A stretch of 55,564 nt of DNA from Nitrospira sp. (GTDB lineage: Bacteria; Nitrospirota; Nitrospiria; Nitrospirales; Nitrospiraceae), in NCBI GenBank assembly GCA_016873455.1, contig VGXE01000010.1, forward strand, positions 1 to 55,564, given 5' to 3'. Made by a program: the position numbers and the translations under genes. This document shows positions 37,027 through 46,238 of this stretch, one piece after another. Numbering within the stretch: position 1 is the first letter of the stretch; each line of letters opens with the position of its first letter. The notes below the pieces were generated by a model. That model was not told where the DNA came from and ran no database searches. It worked only from the letters and a program-made list of their open reading frames with translations.

Positions 37027-38427
37027 ATGCTCAGACTGCTGATTACCATCTTCTTCGTTAGTGCCGGCGTCTTCATCTACAGCTATTTCCGAGAACTCAA
37101 TCCCGGCACCATCATCATCCATACCAGTTCGACCGCGGAATTTGACCTGAGCCCTGTCACGCTCGTCTTGATTTCCATGTCCGCCGGTGCCGTCTTTGTC
37201 GCGTTTGCCGTCGGTCTGCAACAAACGGCGCACGTCATTCTGAACTGGCGCAGCAATCGGCTGGTGCGCCGGAAAGAAAAGGTGGATACGCTGCACCGTG
37301 ACGGCACCCATGCCTTCATGTCTCGGCGCACCGTGGAGGCGATTACCCTCTTCGAAAAAGCGCTGGCGATCGACCCAAACCGCGTCGATTCCTTATTGTG
37401 GCTGGGAAACATTTACCGGTCCGAGCAAAACTTTTCCGAAGCGATCCGGCTGCATCAACACGCCAATCGAGTGGACGAGCGAAACATCGAAATCTTGCTG
37501 GAATTGGGCAAAGATCTCGAAGGGGCCAAGCGGTACGAAGAAGCGCTCCAGGCCTACCAAAAGATGCTGAGAATCGAGCCGGACAATCTGACAGCCATGA
37601 TTCGCAAGCGGGATTTGAATATCAGGCTGGAAAAGTGGAGCGAGGCGCTCGAGATCCAGCACCGCCTCGTCAAAGCACGCTTGCCCGACCCTGAAAAACA
37701 GGCCGAAGAAGCGCTCCTCCTTGGATGCATGTATGAAGTTGGACGGCAACTGCTTGAACGTGGCCATCCTGATAAAGCCCGCCGATATTTCCGGGGTGCC
37801 ATCAAGAAGGACCGCAGCTTCCTGCCGGCCTATATCGGGCTCGGCGAGATCCTTCTTCATGAGGGCAAGACGAAGGACGCCGTCGAGATTTTGAAGAAGG
37901 TCTACACAAAGACACGCAGCGTCATTATCCTCCACCGGCTGGAAGAGCTGTTTCTGGACCAGGGAGAACCGGGGGAAATCATCCGTGTCTATCAGGAAGC
38001 ACTCCAGCACGATCCACAGAACCCAGTGCTTCAATTCTACTTGGGCAAACTCTATTACCGACTCGAAATGATCGATGAAGCCTTCGACCAGCTGTCGACG
38101 ATCGAAGGCCCTCAGGACCATTTGCTCGATTATCACAAGATCATGGCCAATCTATACTTGCGCAAGCAGCAATTCGAGCAGGCGATCATCGAACTCAAGA
38201 AAGCGTTGAGCTTCAAGAAGCGAGTCGTCGTCCCCTACGTCTGCACGCAGTGTCAGCATGAAGCCACGGAATGGTCGGGCCGTTGCAGACGCTGCGCTCG
38301 CTGGAATACGCTCACCGCGCTCCCCTGGCTCGAAACCAGCCAAGTCGCCGTCAGCACCGACGGAGCACCACCAGCCACGCGGGCTATCCCCTACCAAGGC
38401 ATTGCTTCTCCGTTTGAAACCGTGTAG
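37027..38427 (+). CDS. LapA/LapB-like fusion: membrane anchor, TPR array, zinc ribbon
   Basis: 466 residues. Two membrane helices (about 2-17 and 45-68) with ELNPGTIIIHTSSTAEFDLS between them resemble LapA (DUF1049). TPR repeats run from about 90 to 400, for example AITLFEKALAIDP and ALQAYQKMLRIEPDN. A C-terminal rubredoxin-like ribbon CTQC-x10-CRRC matches LapB/YciM. In E. coli LapA and LapB are separate and control LPS synthesis through LpxC turnover; here they appear joined. The role in this organism is inferred. It begins 3 nt after rsfS. Confidence 0.78.
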   Translation: MLRLLITIFFVSAGVFIYSYFRELNPGTIIIHTSSTAEFDLSPVTLVLISMSAGAVFVAFAVGLQQTAHVILNWRSNRLVRRKEKVDTLHRDGTHAFMSRRTVEAITLFEKALAIDPNRVDSLLWLGNIYRSEQNFSEAIRLHQHANRVDERNIEILLELGKDLEGAKRYEEALQAYQKMLRIEPDNLTAMIRKRDLNIRLEKWSEALEIQHRLVKARLPDPEKQAEEALLLGCMYEVGRQLLERGHPDKARRYFRGAIKKDRSFLPAYIGLGEILLHEGKTKDAVEILKKVYTKTRSVIILHRLEELFLDQGEPGEIIRVYQEALQHDPQNPVLQFYLGKLYYRLEMIDEAFDQLSTIEGPQDHLLDYHKIMANLYLRKQQFEQAIIELKKALSFKKRVVVPYVCTQCQHEATEWSGRCRRCARWNTLTALPWLETSQVAVSTDGAPPATRAIPYQGIASPFETV

Positions 38428-38529
38428 GTTTCCCTTCCGATATCTCTGACACTGACACCATAGCCTCGTACAATCTGGGCGGAGCAAACTGGTTCCGTCA
38501 CGCGCACGATCTCAAAAAGGAACTTTGCA

Positions 38530-39525
38530 ATGACCGATTACATGCTGTTTGCGCAAAAAGCCCTTCGTGACGAACTCCTCACCCACGACGACGCACGTGC
38601 CGTGCTCCAGACTCCTGACCACGACCTCTTGCCTCTGCTCCACGCCGCATTTACCGTGCGATCCACGTACTTTGGCCGTACGGTCCGGCTGCAGATGCTG
38701 CAAAATGCCAAGAGTGGAGCCTGCCAAGAGGATTGTCACTATTGCTCGCAATCGGCAGTGTCGACGGCCCCGATCGACCGCTATAATCTGCTGTCGCGGC
38801 CACAAATGATCGAGGGAGCCCGCCGCGCTGCCGCCTCGAAGGCTCAGCGGTATTGCATCGTCATCAGTGGGAGAAGTCCGCTCGACCGTGAAATCGACGA
38901 GATCGCCGGAGCGGTGCGCGCTATCAAGCAAGAAGTTCCAATCCAGATTTGCTGTTCACTCGGCTTGATGAACGAACCGCAGGCACAACGGCTCAAAGCC
39001 GCAGGCGTTGATCGGGTGAACCACAATCTGAATACGAGCGAAGCCTTTCACACCTCGATCTGCACCACCCACACCTTTCAAGACCGCCTGGCGACGATCA
39101 AGAACGCGCGTGCGGCTGGACTGGAAATTTGTTCTGGTGGCATTGTGGGGATGGGCGAACGGGATGACGACCTCGTCGATCTGGCCATGGCCTTGCGCGA
39201 TGTGAAACCAGATTCCATTCCCTTGAACATGCTGAACCCAGTTGCCGGCACACCGTTGGAACAGGCCGACCACCTCACCCCGCAGCGCTGTCTAAAGGTC
39301 CTCTGTCTGTTCCGATTCCTCCATCCAAGAATCGAGCTTCGCATCGCCGGCGGACGCGAGCACAACCTGCGCAGCCTCCAACCGTTGGCGCTCTATCCGG
39401 CCGATTCGCTGTTCGTCAATGGCTACTTGACGACACCAGGCGCCCCGGCCCCAGAAGTCTGGGGCATGATTCAAGACCTGGGCTTCACGATTGAAGTCGA
39501 TTACCGGCAACCCGTAGCCGGCTGA
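38530..39525 (+). CDS. bioB: Biotin synthase (radical SAM)
   Basis: 331 residues. Inserts sulfur into dethiobiotin. Radical SAM cysteines are C65, C69 and C72 in GACQEDCHYC; YNLLSRPQMIEGAR, VNHNLNTSEAF, SGGIVGMGE and NMLNPVAGTP are BioB signatures. AAGGAAC lies before the ATG. Far from bioD, so biotin genes are scattered in this genome. Confidence 0.95.
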   Translation: MTDYMLFAQKALRDELLTHDDARAVLQTPDHDLLPLLHAAFTVRSTYFGRTVRLQMLQNAKSGACQEDCHYCSQSAVSTAPIDRYNLLSRPQMIEGARRAAASKAQRYCIVISGRSPLDREIDEIAGAVRAIKQEVPIQICCSLGLMNEPQAQRLKAAGVDRVNHNLNTSEAFHTSICTTHTFQDRLATIKNARAAGLEICSGGIVGMGERDDDLVDLAMALRDVKPDSIPLNMLNPVAGTPLEQADHLTPQRCLKVLCLFRFLHPRIELRIAGGREHNLRSLQPLALYPADSLFVNGYLTTPGAPAPEVWGMIQDLGFTIEVDYRQPVAG

Positions 39526-39706
39526 CCTGTTCAGCGCGAACAATCAGGCGGCATCCAGAATTTATTGCCACGCACCGAGACATTCGGAACACCTCCCTAA
39601 CCAGACATGCCGAATTGGATGTCCGTTGATGTTCCTGCGTAGTACTCCCTTCCCAGACTGAACCCTTCGCTCCAGTCTCAGATACCCAGCACTGGATGAT
39701 GTGGCG

Positions 39707-40339
39707 TTACGTCCGACGAGAAGGACCTGTCCGATTCAGGAGTTGAACGGTCTTGGTCGCAAACCAAGCTCTCCAGTCCAGTTTCGTGAAGAGCACCACC
39801 AGTGCAAGCATGAGGATTTGCGTCACCACAAAATAGCCTCCGAGATACGCGAACACTGCCCCCTCATCGACCACGACCTTCCGCGCCACCTCCATCGCCA
39901 TGACCACCCACACACTGTAGGTCAGAAACCGGCCGATGAAGGAGGCGGCCGCCACCGGGGCCAGGGGTAATGAGGTGAGCCCATAAGCGATAAACAGCGA
40001 GTTCGATGGCAAGGGGCTGCAGGTATACGCGAGAACGGCCCCAAACGTCATCGCACGATGCCTTTCCAGACGAGCTTTCACCAGGTCAACATTCTCTTTG
40101 GTGCGCGCGCTCAACCAGCGTTGCCTGACAAGAAGATACGCCATCTTCGCAAGGACCAGTCTCCCTGCGGTCGCCGCGGTAGCAGCCGTGAAGGCAATGA
40201 GCCATGGGTTCGCGCCGGGGCGGGACACGGTCACCGCAGACACCACCATCCATGTCGGCGGCGCAAATGCGGGCAAACAATTGAGGATAAAAATGATCGC
40301 AAAGAGCGACAGCGTCGTCATCGTTCTCTGGTTGCGCAA
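39707..40339 (-). CDS. Integral membrane protein, VTT/DedA-like
   Basis: 210 residues with about five membrane segments. LAYTCSPLPSNSLFIAYGLTS followed by a helix resembles the re-entrant loop region of VTT/DedA/SNARE-associated proteins, some of which are lipid scramblases. Start is ATG 40339 or ATG 40321 (MTTLSLFAIIF). Function and substrate unknown. Confidence 0.6.
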   Translation of the reverse strand: MRNQRTMTTLSLFAIIFILNCLPAFAPPTWMVVSAVTVSRPGANPWLIAFTAATAATAGRLVLAKMAYLLVRQRWLSARTKENVDLVKARLERHRAMTFGAVLAYTCSPLPSNSLFIAYGLTSLPLAPVAAASFIGRFLTYSVWVVMAMEVARKVVVDEGAVFAYLGGYFVVTQILMLALVVLFTKLDWRAWFATKTVQLLNRTGPSRRT

Positions 40340-40648
40340 CCACTTGTGATGCAGGCTTGATTATGGCATTGGAGCCACACCGCCACCAATCCCGTTGACT
40401 TCACCGATGTAAGAGAGTGCCGCATCAGCATGCTCTTGAGTAGGACATTTGTACCGCGCAGGATGGGCACACACAGTTGGACGGCTGAAGCAGTGTCGGA
40501 CTCGCCCTCGCCATCGAGAGGCAGAACCGAGAACGGCTTCACTGGAACATGGGCTAGGCCAGCCAAGCACGATCCAAGATCCGATGCCGACGCACACTCA
40601 TCCTTCCTCGGATACGATCGGACAGCATCACGGCGCTGGAAGGAATCG
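40340..40648. other. Gap without a supported gene
   Basis: About 310 bp between two minus-strand genes. Several frames are open here on both strands but none has family-like sequence, a ribosome site or consistent codon use. No hairpin or heptamer tract stands out. Confidence 0.5.
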
Positions 40649-41029
40649 CTATCGCCCATTCTCATCAAGGCTGCGGATCAACAGGGCGCGGCCATGGCGG
40701 TCCATCCAGGACTGAATACGGTCGCCCACATGGGCCGGTCTGTCGATCCTGGTGTTCTCGTCATGCCGAATACGGATGTCCTTCCCTTGGGCATCCCGAA
40801 TGATGTAGGCCCCGCCTTCCAATACCAGTACGTGGCCGACCACCGAAAGAGAAGACGGCTCGCCGGCGCACAAGGCCACCCGCTGTTGCTCGCCCAAGGT
40901 CCCGGAGACAATCCCTCTCCCCAGATGTTCCTGTGTCGCATCTCCCTGGATGCCAAACTGGGTACAACCCGTCGCCATAACCAACATAACAGACAACCAT
41001 TCGGCACGTCGGACAATGGTGCGTAGCAT
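40649..41029 (-). CDS. Small lipoprotein, OB-fold-like
   Basis: 126 residues from ATG 41029. The signal ends in a lipobox (LVMATGC), so it is probably lipid-anchored. The mature half, VVGHVLVLEGGAYIIRDAQGK followed by DIRIRHDENTRIDRP, has the alternating pattern of a small OB/DUF5666-type barrel. The stop of the TPR gene lies 40 bp upstream, same strand, so they may be one transcript. Function unknown. Confidence 0.65.
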   Translation of the reverse strand: MLRTIVRRAEWLSVMLVMATGCTQFGIQGDATQEHLGRGIVSGTLGEQQRVALCAGEPSSLSVVGHVLVLEGGAYIIRDAQGKDIRIRHDENTRIDRPAHVGDRIQSWMDRHGRALLIRSLDENGR

Positions 41030-41068
41030 GCAAAGACCTCCATAGAGTATGTCCATGGCTTCCAGCGC

Positions 41069-42805
41069 CTATTGAGCCGCCACAATCCTGAACCGCACTT
41101 CGTCGGTCAGCGTATAGGCGGAGGAGTGCTCGCCGGCAAAAAGCCCACAGTGGTAGAGTCCCACCGGCCAGCCGCCTGTGGGGCGACTGAGCAGAAAGTA
41201 GCCGGACTGGTCGTTCATCGATGTCAGCACCCGATCCTGCGCGATGACCTGCTGTGACGCTGTCGAATCAGCTGTTTCCATCACGCAACGCGCGGTCAGC
41301 GGCACGACGTCAAACGATTCCGATACCAGCCTAAACACCAGATAGATCTCCCCTTGCGTGGAGGAAAACGTGTCTCCCGGGCTCACGGGGATAAAGTCAT
41401 GCGCCCCGGTCGGGAAATCGTCTCGGACGACTTTAGCCGCCGGGATCACGAACCGAAACCAGCTAAAATCGGAATCACGTCCCATGAGGGCCGCACTGGT
41501 GTCCAACACATGTTGCGGCTTCACGGGTGCGATTGCTTTGGCGTACACCGTTTCTGCTGACGGCTCAGCCGGCGGTACTGGTTTATCGGAATCCCCACCC
41601 GATTTCGTTGCCTCCACTTGCGACGTGGCCAACTCAGGAACGTGAGGGCGAACTTTATCGAGCCACCGCCCAATCTTCTCTTTCGACAACACCTTGGTGC
41701 CGGCCGGCAACGCGATGCCCTTGTTGGCCTCTTCGAATTCGACGGCCGCATCGTAGAGCGTTTGGAAATGCAGGAACGCGTCCTCCCACCGTTTCAATTC
41801 AACCAAACACTGACCCATTCGATAGGTACTATCAGCATAGTCTTCTTCGCTCGGATCGAGATTGGACATGTTGCCAAAGACCGCCAACGCCTCTTCACAC
41901 CGACCCAGTTGCATGAGAGTAAGCCCCAGCTGGTGCGTGGCCAGCGCGTCCTTGGGGTTCAGCTCCAGCATCTTGCGATAGATCGGTTCGGCTTCCCGAT
42001 ATCGGCCGGCGACAAATAATTTCCAGGCACCTGCCCGAATTTCTGACCATTCTTTGAGCTGCTCCGGCGTCGCACCAGGTGTCAATACCGGCGTAAACCG
42101 CCGCCCCCGCTCCATCGATTCGTACAGCTGCGCGAACTGATTCTTTGCCGGAATCTCCAATGGGGACCCAGGCGGTAGCCGTTGCAAGACAGTCTGTACT
42201 TCGGCCTCTGCCCCTTGATAATCCAAGACATCGAACTTCGCCCGTGCCAGCGCCAATCGCCAGCTCAGAATATCCGGCATCAATTGAACGGCCTGCTTGA
42301 ACGACTCGAGTGATTCTTCGAGCCGATCGATCTTCCGAAGGTCTTGTGCTAACCGGAAATGGATCAGTGGATCGTAGGGGTCCATTTGGGCCATGTGGCG
42401 CAGTTCCGCGATGGCCTCACTATCCTGCCCCCACCACACCAAGACACTCCACTTTGCCCAACGAACATCCATCGCCGCAGGCTGTGTGGACAGAACCAGG
42501 TCGTACGCTTGCACGGCTTCCTTGGGCCCTCGAAATGTGGCCAGGATATCGCCCCGTAACTTATGCAACGCCCTCGCTTCCGGACTGGCCGGATTCACCT
42601 GAATCGCCTCCTCCACAAGTTCCAGCGCCGCCAACGGCGCCCCACTCTCCCACACAGTGTTGGCCCGTTCGGCAATCTGTTCTGCGGTCATGATCGGCGC
42701 CTCTTCTGCTGAGACGAGAGGTGCCATTGTCACAACCAGTGCCAACGCGGCGGCGTGACACATGCCAATAGAGTGAGAGCTTTGTCGTCCGAGGGGAACA
42801 CGCAT
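41069..42805 (-). CDS. Exported TPR protein
   Basis: 578 residues. A signal peptide (AAALALVVTMAPLVSA/EEAP) is followed by at least six TPR units (AALELVEEAIQVNPASPEA, in part; AEPIYRKMLELNPKDALA; ALAVFGNMSNLDP). After a Pro/Glu linker near residue 400, the last 170 residues form a beta-rich domain (WFRFVIPAAKVV, YLVFRLVSESFDVVPL) with no recognised family. Start is ATG 42805; an internal Met at residue 15 could also begin the signal. It probably scaffolds an envelope complex. Confidence 0.7.
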   Translation of the reverse strand: MRVPLGRQSSHSIGMCHAAALALVVTMAPLVSAEEAPIMTAEQIAERANTVWESGAPLAALELVEEAIQVNPASPEARALHKLRGDILATFRGPKEAVQAYDLVLSTQPAAMDVRWAKWSVLVWWGQDSEAIAELRHMAQMDPYDPLIHFRLAQDLRKIDRLEESLESFKQAVQLMPDILSWRLALARAKFDVLDYQGAEAEVQTVLQRLPPGSPLEIPAKNQFAQLYESMERGRRFTPVLTPGATPEQLKEWSEIRAGAWKLFVAGRYREAEPIYRKMLELNPKDALATHQLGLTLMQLGRCEEALAVFGNMSNLDPSEEDYADSTYRMGQCLVELKRWEDAFLHFQTLYDAAVEFEEANKGIALPAGTKVLSKEKIGRWLDKVRPHVPELATSQVEATKSGGDSDKPVPPAEPSAETVYAKAIAPVKPQHVLDTSAALMGRDSDFSWFRFVIPAAKVVRDDFPTGAHDFIPVSPGDTFSSTQGEIYLVFRLVSESFDVVPLTARCVMETADSTASQQVIAQDRVLTSMNDQSGYFLLSRPTGGWPVGLYHCGLFAGEHSSAYTLTDEVRFRIVAAQ

Positions 42806-42925
42806 ATCAAGTTACCGAAATCTCTCCTTGATCACCGGGCCACACATCAATCCACACGCACTATACCAAGAAGCCAGACGCAATGAGTACCAGATGTCCC
42901 TATGGGATTTCTCTTGCTCGTGCAA

Positions 42926-42955
42926 TCGGCTCTATGCTATCAGCCATATGCTCCG
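42926..42955. repeat. Heptanucleotide repeat in the trmL leader
   Basis: Units read GGCTCTA, TGCTATC, AGCCATA, TGCTCCG in 7-nt register, matching the GCTATCA/GCCATAT units of the 15125 element. Only 10 bp before the trmL ATG. Confidence 0.55.
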
Positions 42956-42964
42956 GACTTCCCC

Positions 42965-43429
42965 ATGTTCGATCTCATTCTCTACCAGCCAGAAATTCCG
43001 CCCAACACCGGCAATATCATCCGCCTCTGCGCCAATACCGGCGTGAGACTCCATCTCGTCAAACCGCTGGGCTTTTCGCTGGATGATAAGCAACTGGTGC
43101 GGGCAGGATTGGACTATCACGAATTCGCCACGATCAGTGTCCATGACAGTTGGACCGAGTGTGTAGATCGTTTCAAGGATCGACGCCTGTTCGCCGTGTC
43201 AACCAGAGGCACACGGCGCTACGATCTGGCCGAGTACGCGAAAAATGATGTCTTTGTGTTTGGCCCAGAAACGAGAGGGTTGCCGGTAGCTTTACTCGAA
43301 TCCTTTCCCAGGGAACGGCGCCTCCGGCTGCCCATGCAACCCAACAGCCGCAGCTTGAATCTCTCGAATGCTGCGGCTGTGATGATCTATGAAGCATTAC
43401 GCCAGGTCCAATTCGGAGATTGTCGATAG
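42965..43429 (+). CDS. trmL: tRNA (cytidine/uridine-34 2'-O)-methyltransferase
   Basis: 154 residues from ATG 42965 (MFDLILYQPEIPPNTGNIIR); the longer frame upstream translates a repeat. SPOUT methyltransferase with a trefoil knot modifying the wobble base of tRNA-Leu. FVFGPETRGLP and NSRSLNLSNAAAVMIYEALR are the SAM-binding knot motifs. Confidence 0.93.
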   Translation: MFDLILYQPEIPPNTGNIIRLCANTGVRLHLVKPLGFSLDDKQLVRAGLDYHEFATISVHDSWTECVDRFKDRRLFAVSTRGTRRYDLAEYAKNDVFVFGPETRGLPVALLESFPRERRLRLPMQPNSRSLNLSNAAAVMIYEALRQVQFGDCR

Positions 43430-43535
43430 TGCGGGGGTGGCTTCCCGTGTTTACCTCTCTTTCTTGACCTCAACGCCTGATCTGCTACCCTGACATCACA
43501 ATAACTTCGGACGACCATATCATGGGAGATACCGC

Positions 43536-44576
43536 GTGATTTTCGTGACGGGCGGGGCCGGCTATATCGGTTCTCACACTTGTGTCGAACTGCTCCAGGC
43601 CGGACATGACGTAACCGTCTTCGACAACTTCAGCAACAGCCACCCCGAGTCGCTCGAACGCGTACAACGAATCACCGGAAAGCCGCTCCGTCTGATTCGT
43701 GGCGACATCCGAGACCAAACGGCACTGGTGAACGCGCTACGCGACAGCGGCGCGCACTCGGTGATCCATTTTGCCGGTCTCAAAGCCGTCGGCCAGTCAG
43801 TCCAGCAGCCGCTGTCCTACTACGACAACAATGTCGTCGGCTCCCTGCGGCTCGTAGAAGCGATGCGGGTCTGCGCCGTCAAGACATTGGTTTTCAGCTC
43901 TTCTGCCACAGTATATGGTGACCCGCAGCGACTTCCACTAACAGAAGATCATCCGCTCTCGGCAACCAATCCCTATGGACAAACCAAACTGACGATTGAG
44001 CACATACTGCGGGATGTCCAACGCAGTGACGCCTCGTGGCGCATTGGGATTCTCCGCTATTTTAATCCGGTCGGCGCACACGTGAGCGGATTGATCGGTG
44101 AAGATCCTCAAGATACGCCCAACAACTTGATGCCCTTCGTGGCACAGGTGGCGATTGGCTGCCGTCCTCATGTGAACGTATTCGGCGATGACTACACCAC
44201 TCCTGACGGCACCGGGGTGCGTGACTACATTCATGTCGTCGATCTTGCCATCGGACATCTCAAAGCGCTAGACGCACTCGCGCAATGGGCACAACCGGCT
44301 GAATGCCTGACGGTGAATCTCGGCACCGGTAAGGGCTATAGCGTGTTGAATATCGTGCGGGCGTTTGAACAAGCCAGCGAGAAGCAGGTCCCTTACAAGA
44401 TCGCGCCTCGCCGGTCCGGTGATGTCGCTGCCTGTTATGCCGATCCCAGCAAGGCCGCTGCACTCCTTGGTTGGCGAGCAGCGCGAGGGCTTTCAGAAAT
44501 GTGCGCCGACACCTGGCGCTGGCAGAGTCTCAATCCACAGGGGTACCATTCATCCCCAAACCGGCGTGAGCCGTGA
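43536..44576 (+). CDS. galE: UDP-glucose 4-epimerase
   Basis: 346 residues with a GTG start at 43536 preceded by GGGAG. Extended SDR interconverting UDP-glucose and UDP-galactose for surface polysaccharide. MIFVTGGAGYIGSHTCVELL, FSSSATVYGDP and the YxxxK pair in NPYGQTKLTIEHIL are clear; RYFNPVGAHVSGLIGEDP is typical of GalE. Confidence 0.94.
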   Translation: MIFVTGGAGYIGSHTCVELLQAGHDVTVFDNFSNSHPESLERVQRITGKPLRLIRGDIRDQTALVNALRDSGAHSVIHFAGLKAVGQSVQQPLSYYDNNVVGSLRLVEAMRVCAVKTLVFSSSATVYGDPQRLPLTEDHPLSATNPYGQTKLTIEHILRDVQRSDASWRIGILRYFNPVGAHVSGLIGEDPQDTPNNLMPFVAQVAIGCRPHVNVFGDDYTTPDGTGVRDYIHVVDLAIGHLKALDALAQWAQPAECLTVNLGTGKGYSVLNIVRAFEQASEKQVPYKIAPRRSGDVAACYADPSKAAALLGWRAARGLSEMCADTWRWQSLNPQGYHSSPNRREP

Positions 44577-44661
44577 CAGCACCCCATGACTACATCTAAC
44601 AATTGTCGGGCCGATCGCAGGGTTTAGGGCACAGGGACCGACTGGTCCGGCTGAAGAGACC

Positions 44662-45432
44662 CTATTGTCTCCCCGTGCCCCATCGCCGATGAAGAAACCG
44701 TTCTACGGGGGCAAAGAGCGTCTTATCCACGGCCAGCCCGATCATCACAATGACCAGCATGACTCCGATAACCTGGTCCATCGCGTTCAATTCCCGTCCA
44801 TAGTGCAGCAAGTGACCCAAACCGAATCCGGTGAGGATCGTCACATAAATTTCCGCCGCCATCAGTGATCGCCAGGCAAACGCCCAGCCCTGCTTCATGC
44901 CGCTCAAGAGGAATGGAAGAGCCGCCGGGAGAATCACATGGGTCCAGGTGTGGAACCCGGATGATCCCATGCTGCGGGCTGCTCGGCTATAAATTGGGGG
45001 AATCGTCCGTACGCCGGTATCTGTGGCGATGATGAGAGACCACAACGTTCCCATCACCACAACGAACAGCATGGCCGCTTCCGTCTGCCCAAACCAGAGC
45101 AGCGCCAGGGGCACCCAGCACACGCTTGGAAGCGTCTGAAGGCCCAATGCGAGAACCCCGATCGTATCTTGCGACCACCTGAACGACGCGGTCAGAAGAC
45201 CTAACGGCAAGCCAATGAGAATGCCCATTCCGTATCCAATCAGAAGGCGACGTACCGTGACAAGAGTGGCTTCCAACATCGTCCCGTCTTCAAGAGAAGA
45301 CCAGAGGTAGATGAAGACATTCGACGGCGACGGCAGCAACAGCGGAGACCAGATGTGTGCATTCACGGCCAGTTGCCACAGGCCGATCAGACAGGCAAAA
45401 AACAGGGAAGCCACGGCCCAACGTGCAATCAT
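44662..45432 (-). CDS. ABC transporter permease (nitrate/sulfonate/taurine family)
   Basis: 256 residues from ATG 45432, which overlaps the stop of the ATPase gene (ATGA). About six membrane helices; the EAA loop with conserved Gly lies in RAARSMGSSGFHTWTHVILPAALPFL. SsuC/TauC/NrtB type. A longer frame upstream has no family sequence. Third gene of a binding protein-ATPase-permease set. Confidence 0.9.
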   Translation of the reverse strand: MIARWAVASLFFACLIGLWQLAVNAHIWSPLLLPSPSNVFIYLWSSLEDGTMLEATLVTVRRLLIGYGMGILIGLPLGLLTASFRWSQDTIGVLALGLQTLPSVCWVPLALLWFGQTEAAMLFVVVMGTLWSLIIATDTGVRTIPPIYSRAARSMGSSGFHTWTHVILPAALPFLLSGMKQGWAFAWRSLMAAEIYVTILTGFGLGHLLHYGRELNAMDQVIGVMLVIVMIGLAVDKTLFAPVERFLHRRWGTGRQ

Positions 45433-46238
45433 CCTGCGACCTCGCTTTGCACATAGCCCTTCAACACGCGGGTGATCTCCGTTGAATACCGGGCAAGATC
45501 GACGCTGTTGATGTCGCGTGGGCGAGGCAGGGGGATTGAGAATTCTTCCCTGATTCGTCCGGGATTCGGCGAGAACAGGATAACCCGATCGCCGAGGCAC
45601 ACGGCTTCACGCACGTTATGCGTGACAAACACGATCGTCTTGCGATGCTGGCTCCAAATACGCTGAATGTCTCCATACAGCTGTTCGCGGGTCAGTGCGT
45701 CCAATGCCCCGAAGGGCTCGTCCATTAAGAGCACCCCGGGGTTCGGCGCCAGCGACCTGGCCAAGGCCACGCGTTGTCTCATGCCACCGGAGAGCTCATG
45801 TACGTTCGAGTGCATGAATCGCTTCAGCCCGACGAGTTCCAAAAAATACTCGGCTTTTTCACGGCGCTCCGCGGAACTCAATCCATTGACGAGCTTGAGT
45901 CCGAACAAGACATTTCCCAGCACTGTCAGCCAAGGAAACAGCGCCGCCTCCTGAAACATCATCAGTCGATGCGGGCCCGGCCCACTGATAGGCTGGCCAT
46001 CTGCTTGAACCGTTCCACCGTCTGGCCGATCAAGCCCCGCGATCAAATTCAAGAGAGTAGACTTGCCGCAGCCGCTCGGACCGACCAGACACACAAACTC
46101 GCCTTCGGCAATGCGAAGCGTCACGTCATCAAGCGCCTGCACATGCAGCGAACTGGTTTGAAATGACTTCGAGACATGTTCCAACACAAGTTTCGTGGGA
46201 ACCGCCTCCGTAGCAGGGGCCGGACTCTCCATCCTCAC
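45429..46238 (-). CDS. ABC transporter ATP-binding protein (nitrate/sulfonate/taurine family)
   Basis: 269 residues. Walker A GPSGCGKST, Q-loop MMFQEAALFPWLTV, signature LSGGMRQRVALARSLA, Walker B LLMDEPFGALD and H-loop FVTHNVREA. SsuB/TauB/NrtD type. Overlaps the stop of the binding-protein gene upstream and the start of the permease gene downstream. Confidence 0.92.
   Translation of the reverse strand: MRMESPAPATEAVPTKLVLEHVSKSFQTSSLHVQALDDVTLRIAEGEFVCLVGPSGCGKSTLLNLIAGLDRPDGGTVQADGQPISGPGPHRLMMFQEAALFPWLTVLGNVLFGLKLVNGLSSAERREKAEYFLELVGLKRFMHSNVHELSGGMRQRVALARSLAPNPGVLLMDEPFGALDALTREQLYGDIQRIWSQHRKTIVFVTHNVREAVCLGDRVILFSPNPGRIREEFSIPLPRPRDINSVDLARYSTEITRVLKGYVQSEVAG

Noticed and set aside
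40430-41026. A 198-codon plus-strand frame over the lipoprotein gene
   Set aside because: Its second half is the mirror of the lipoprotein gene; the first half has no coding character.
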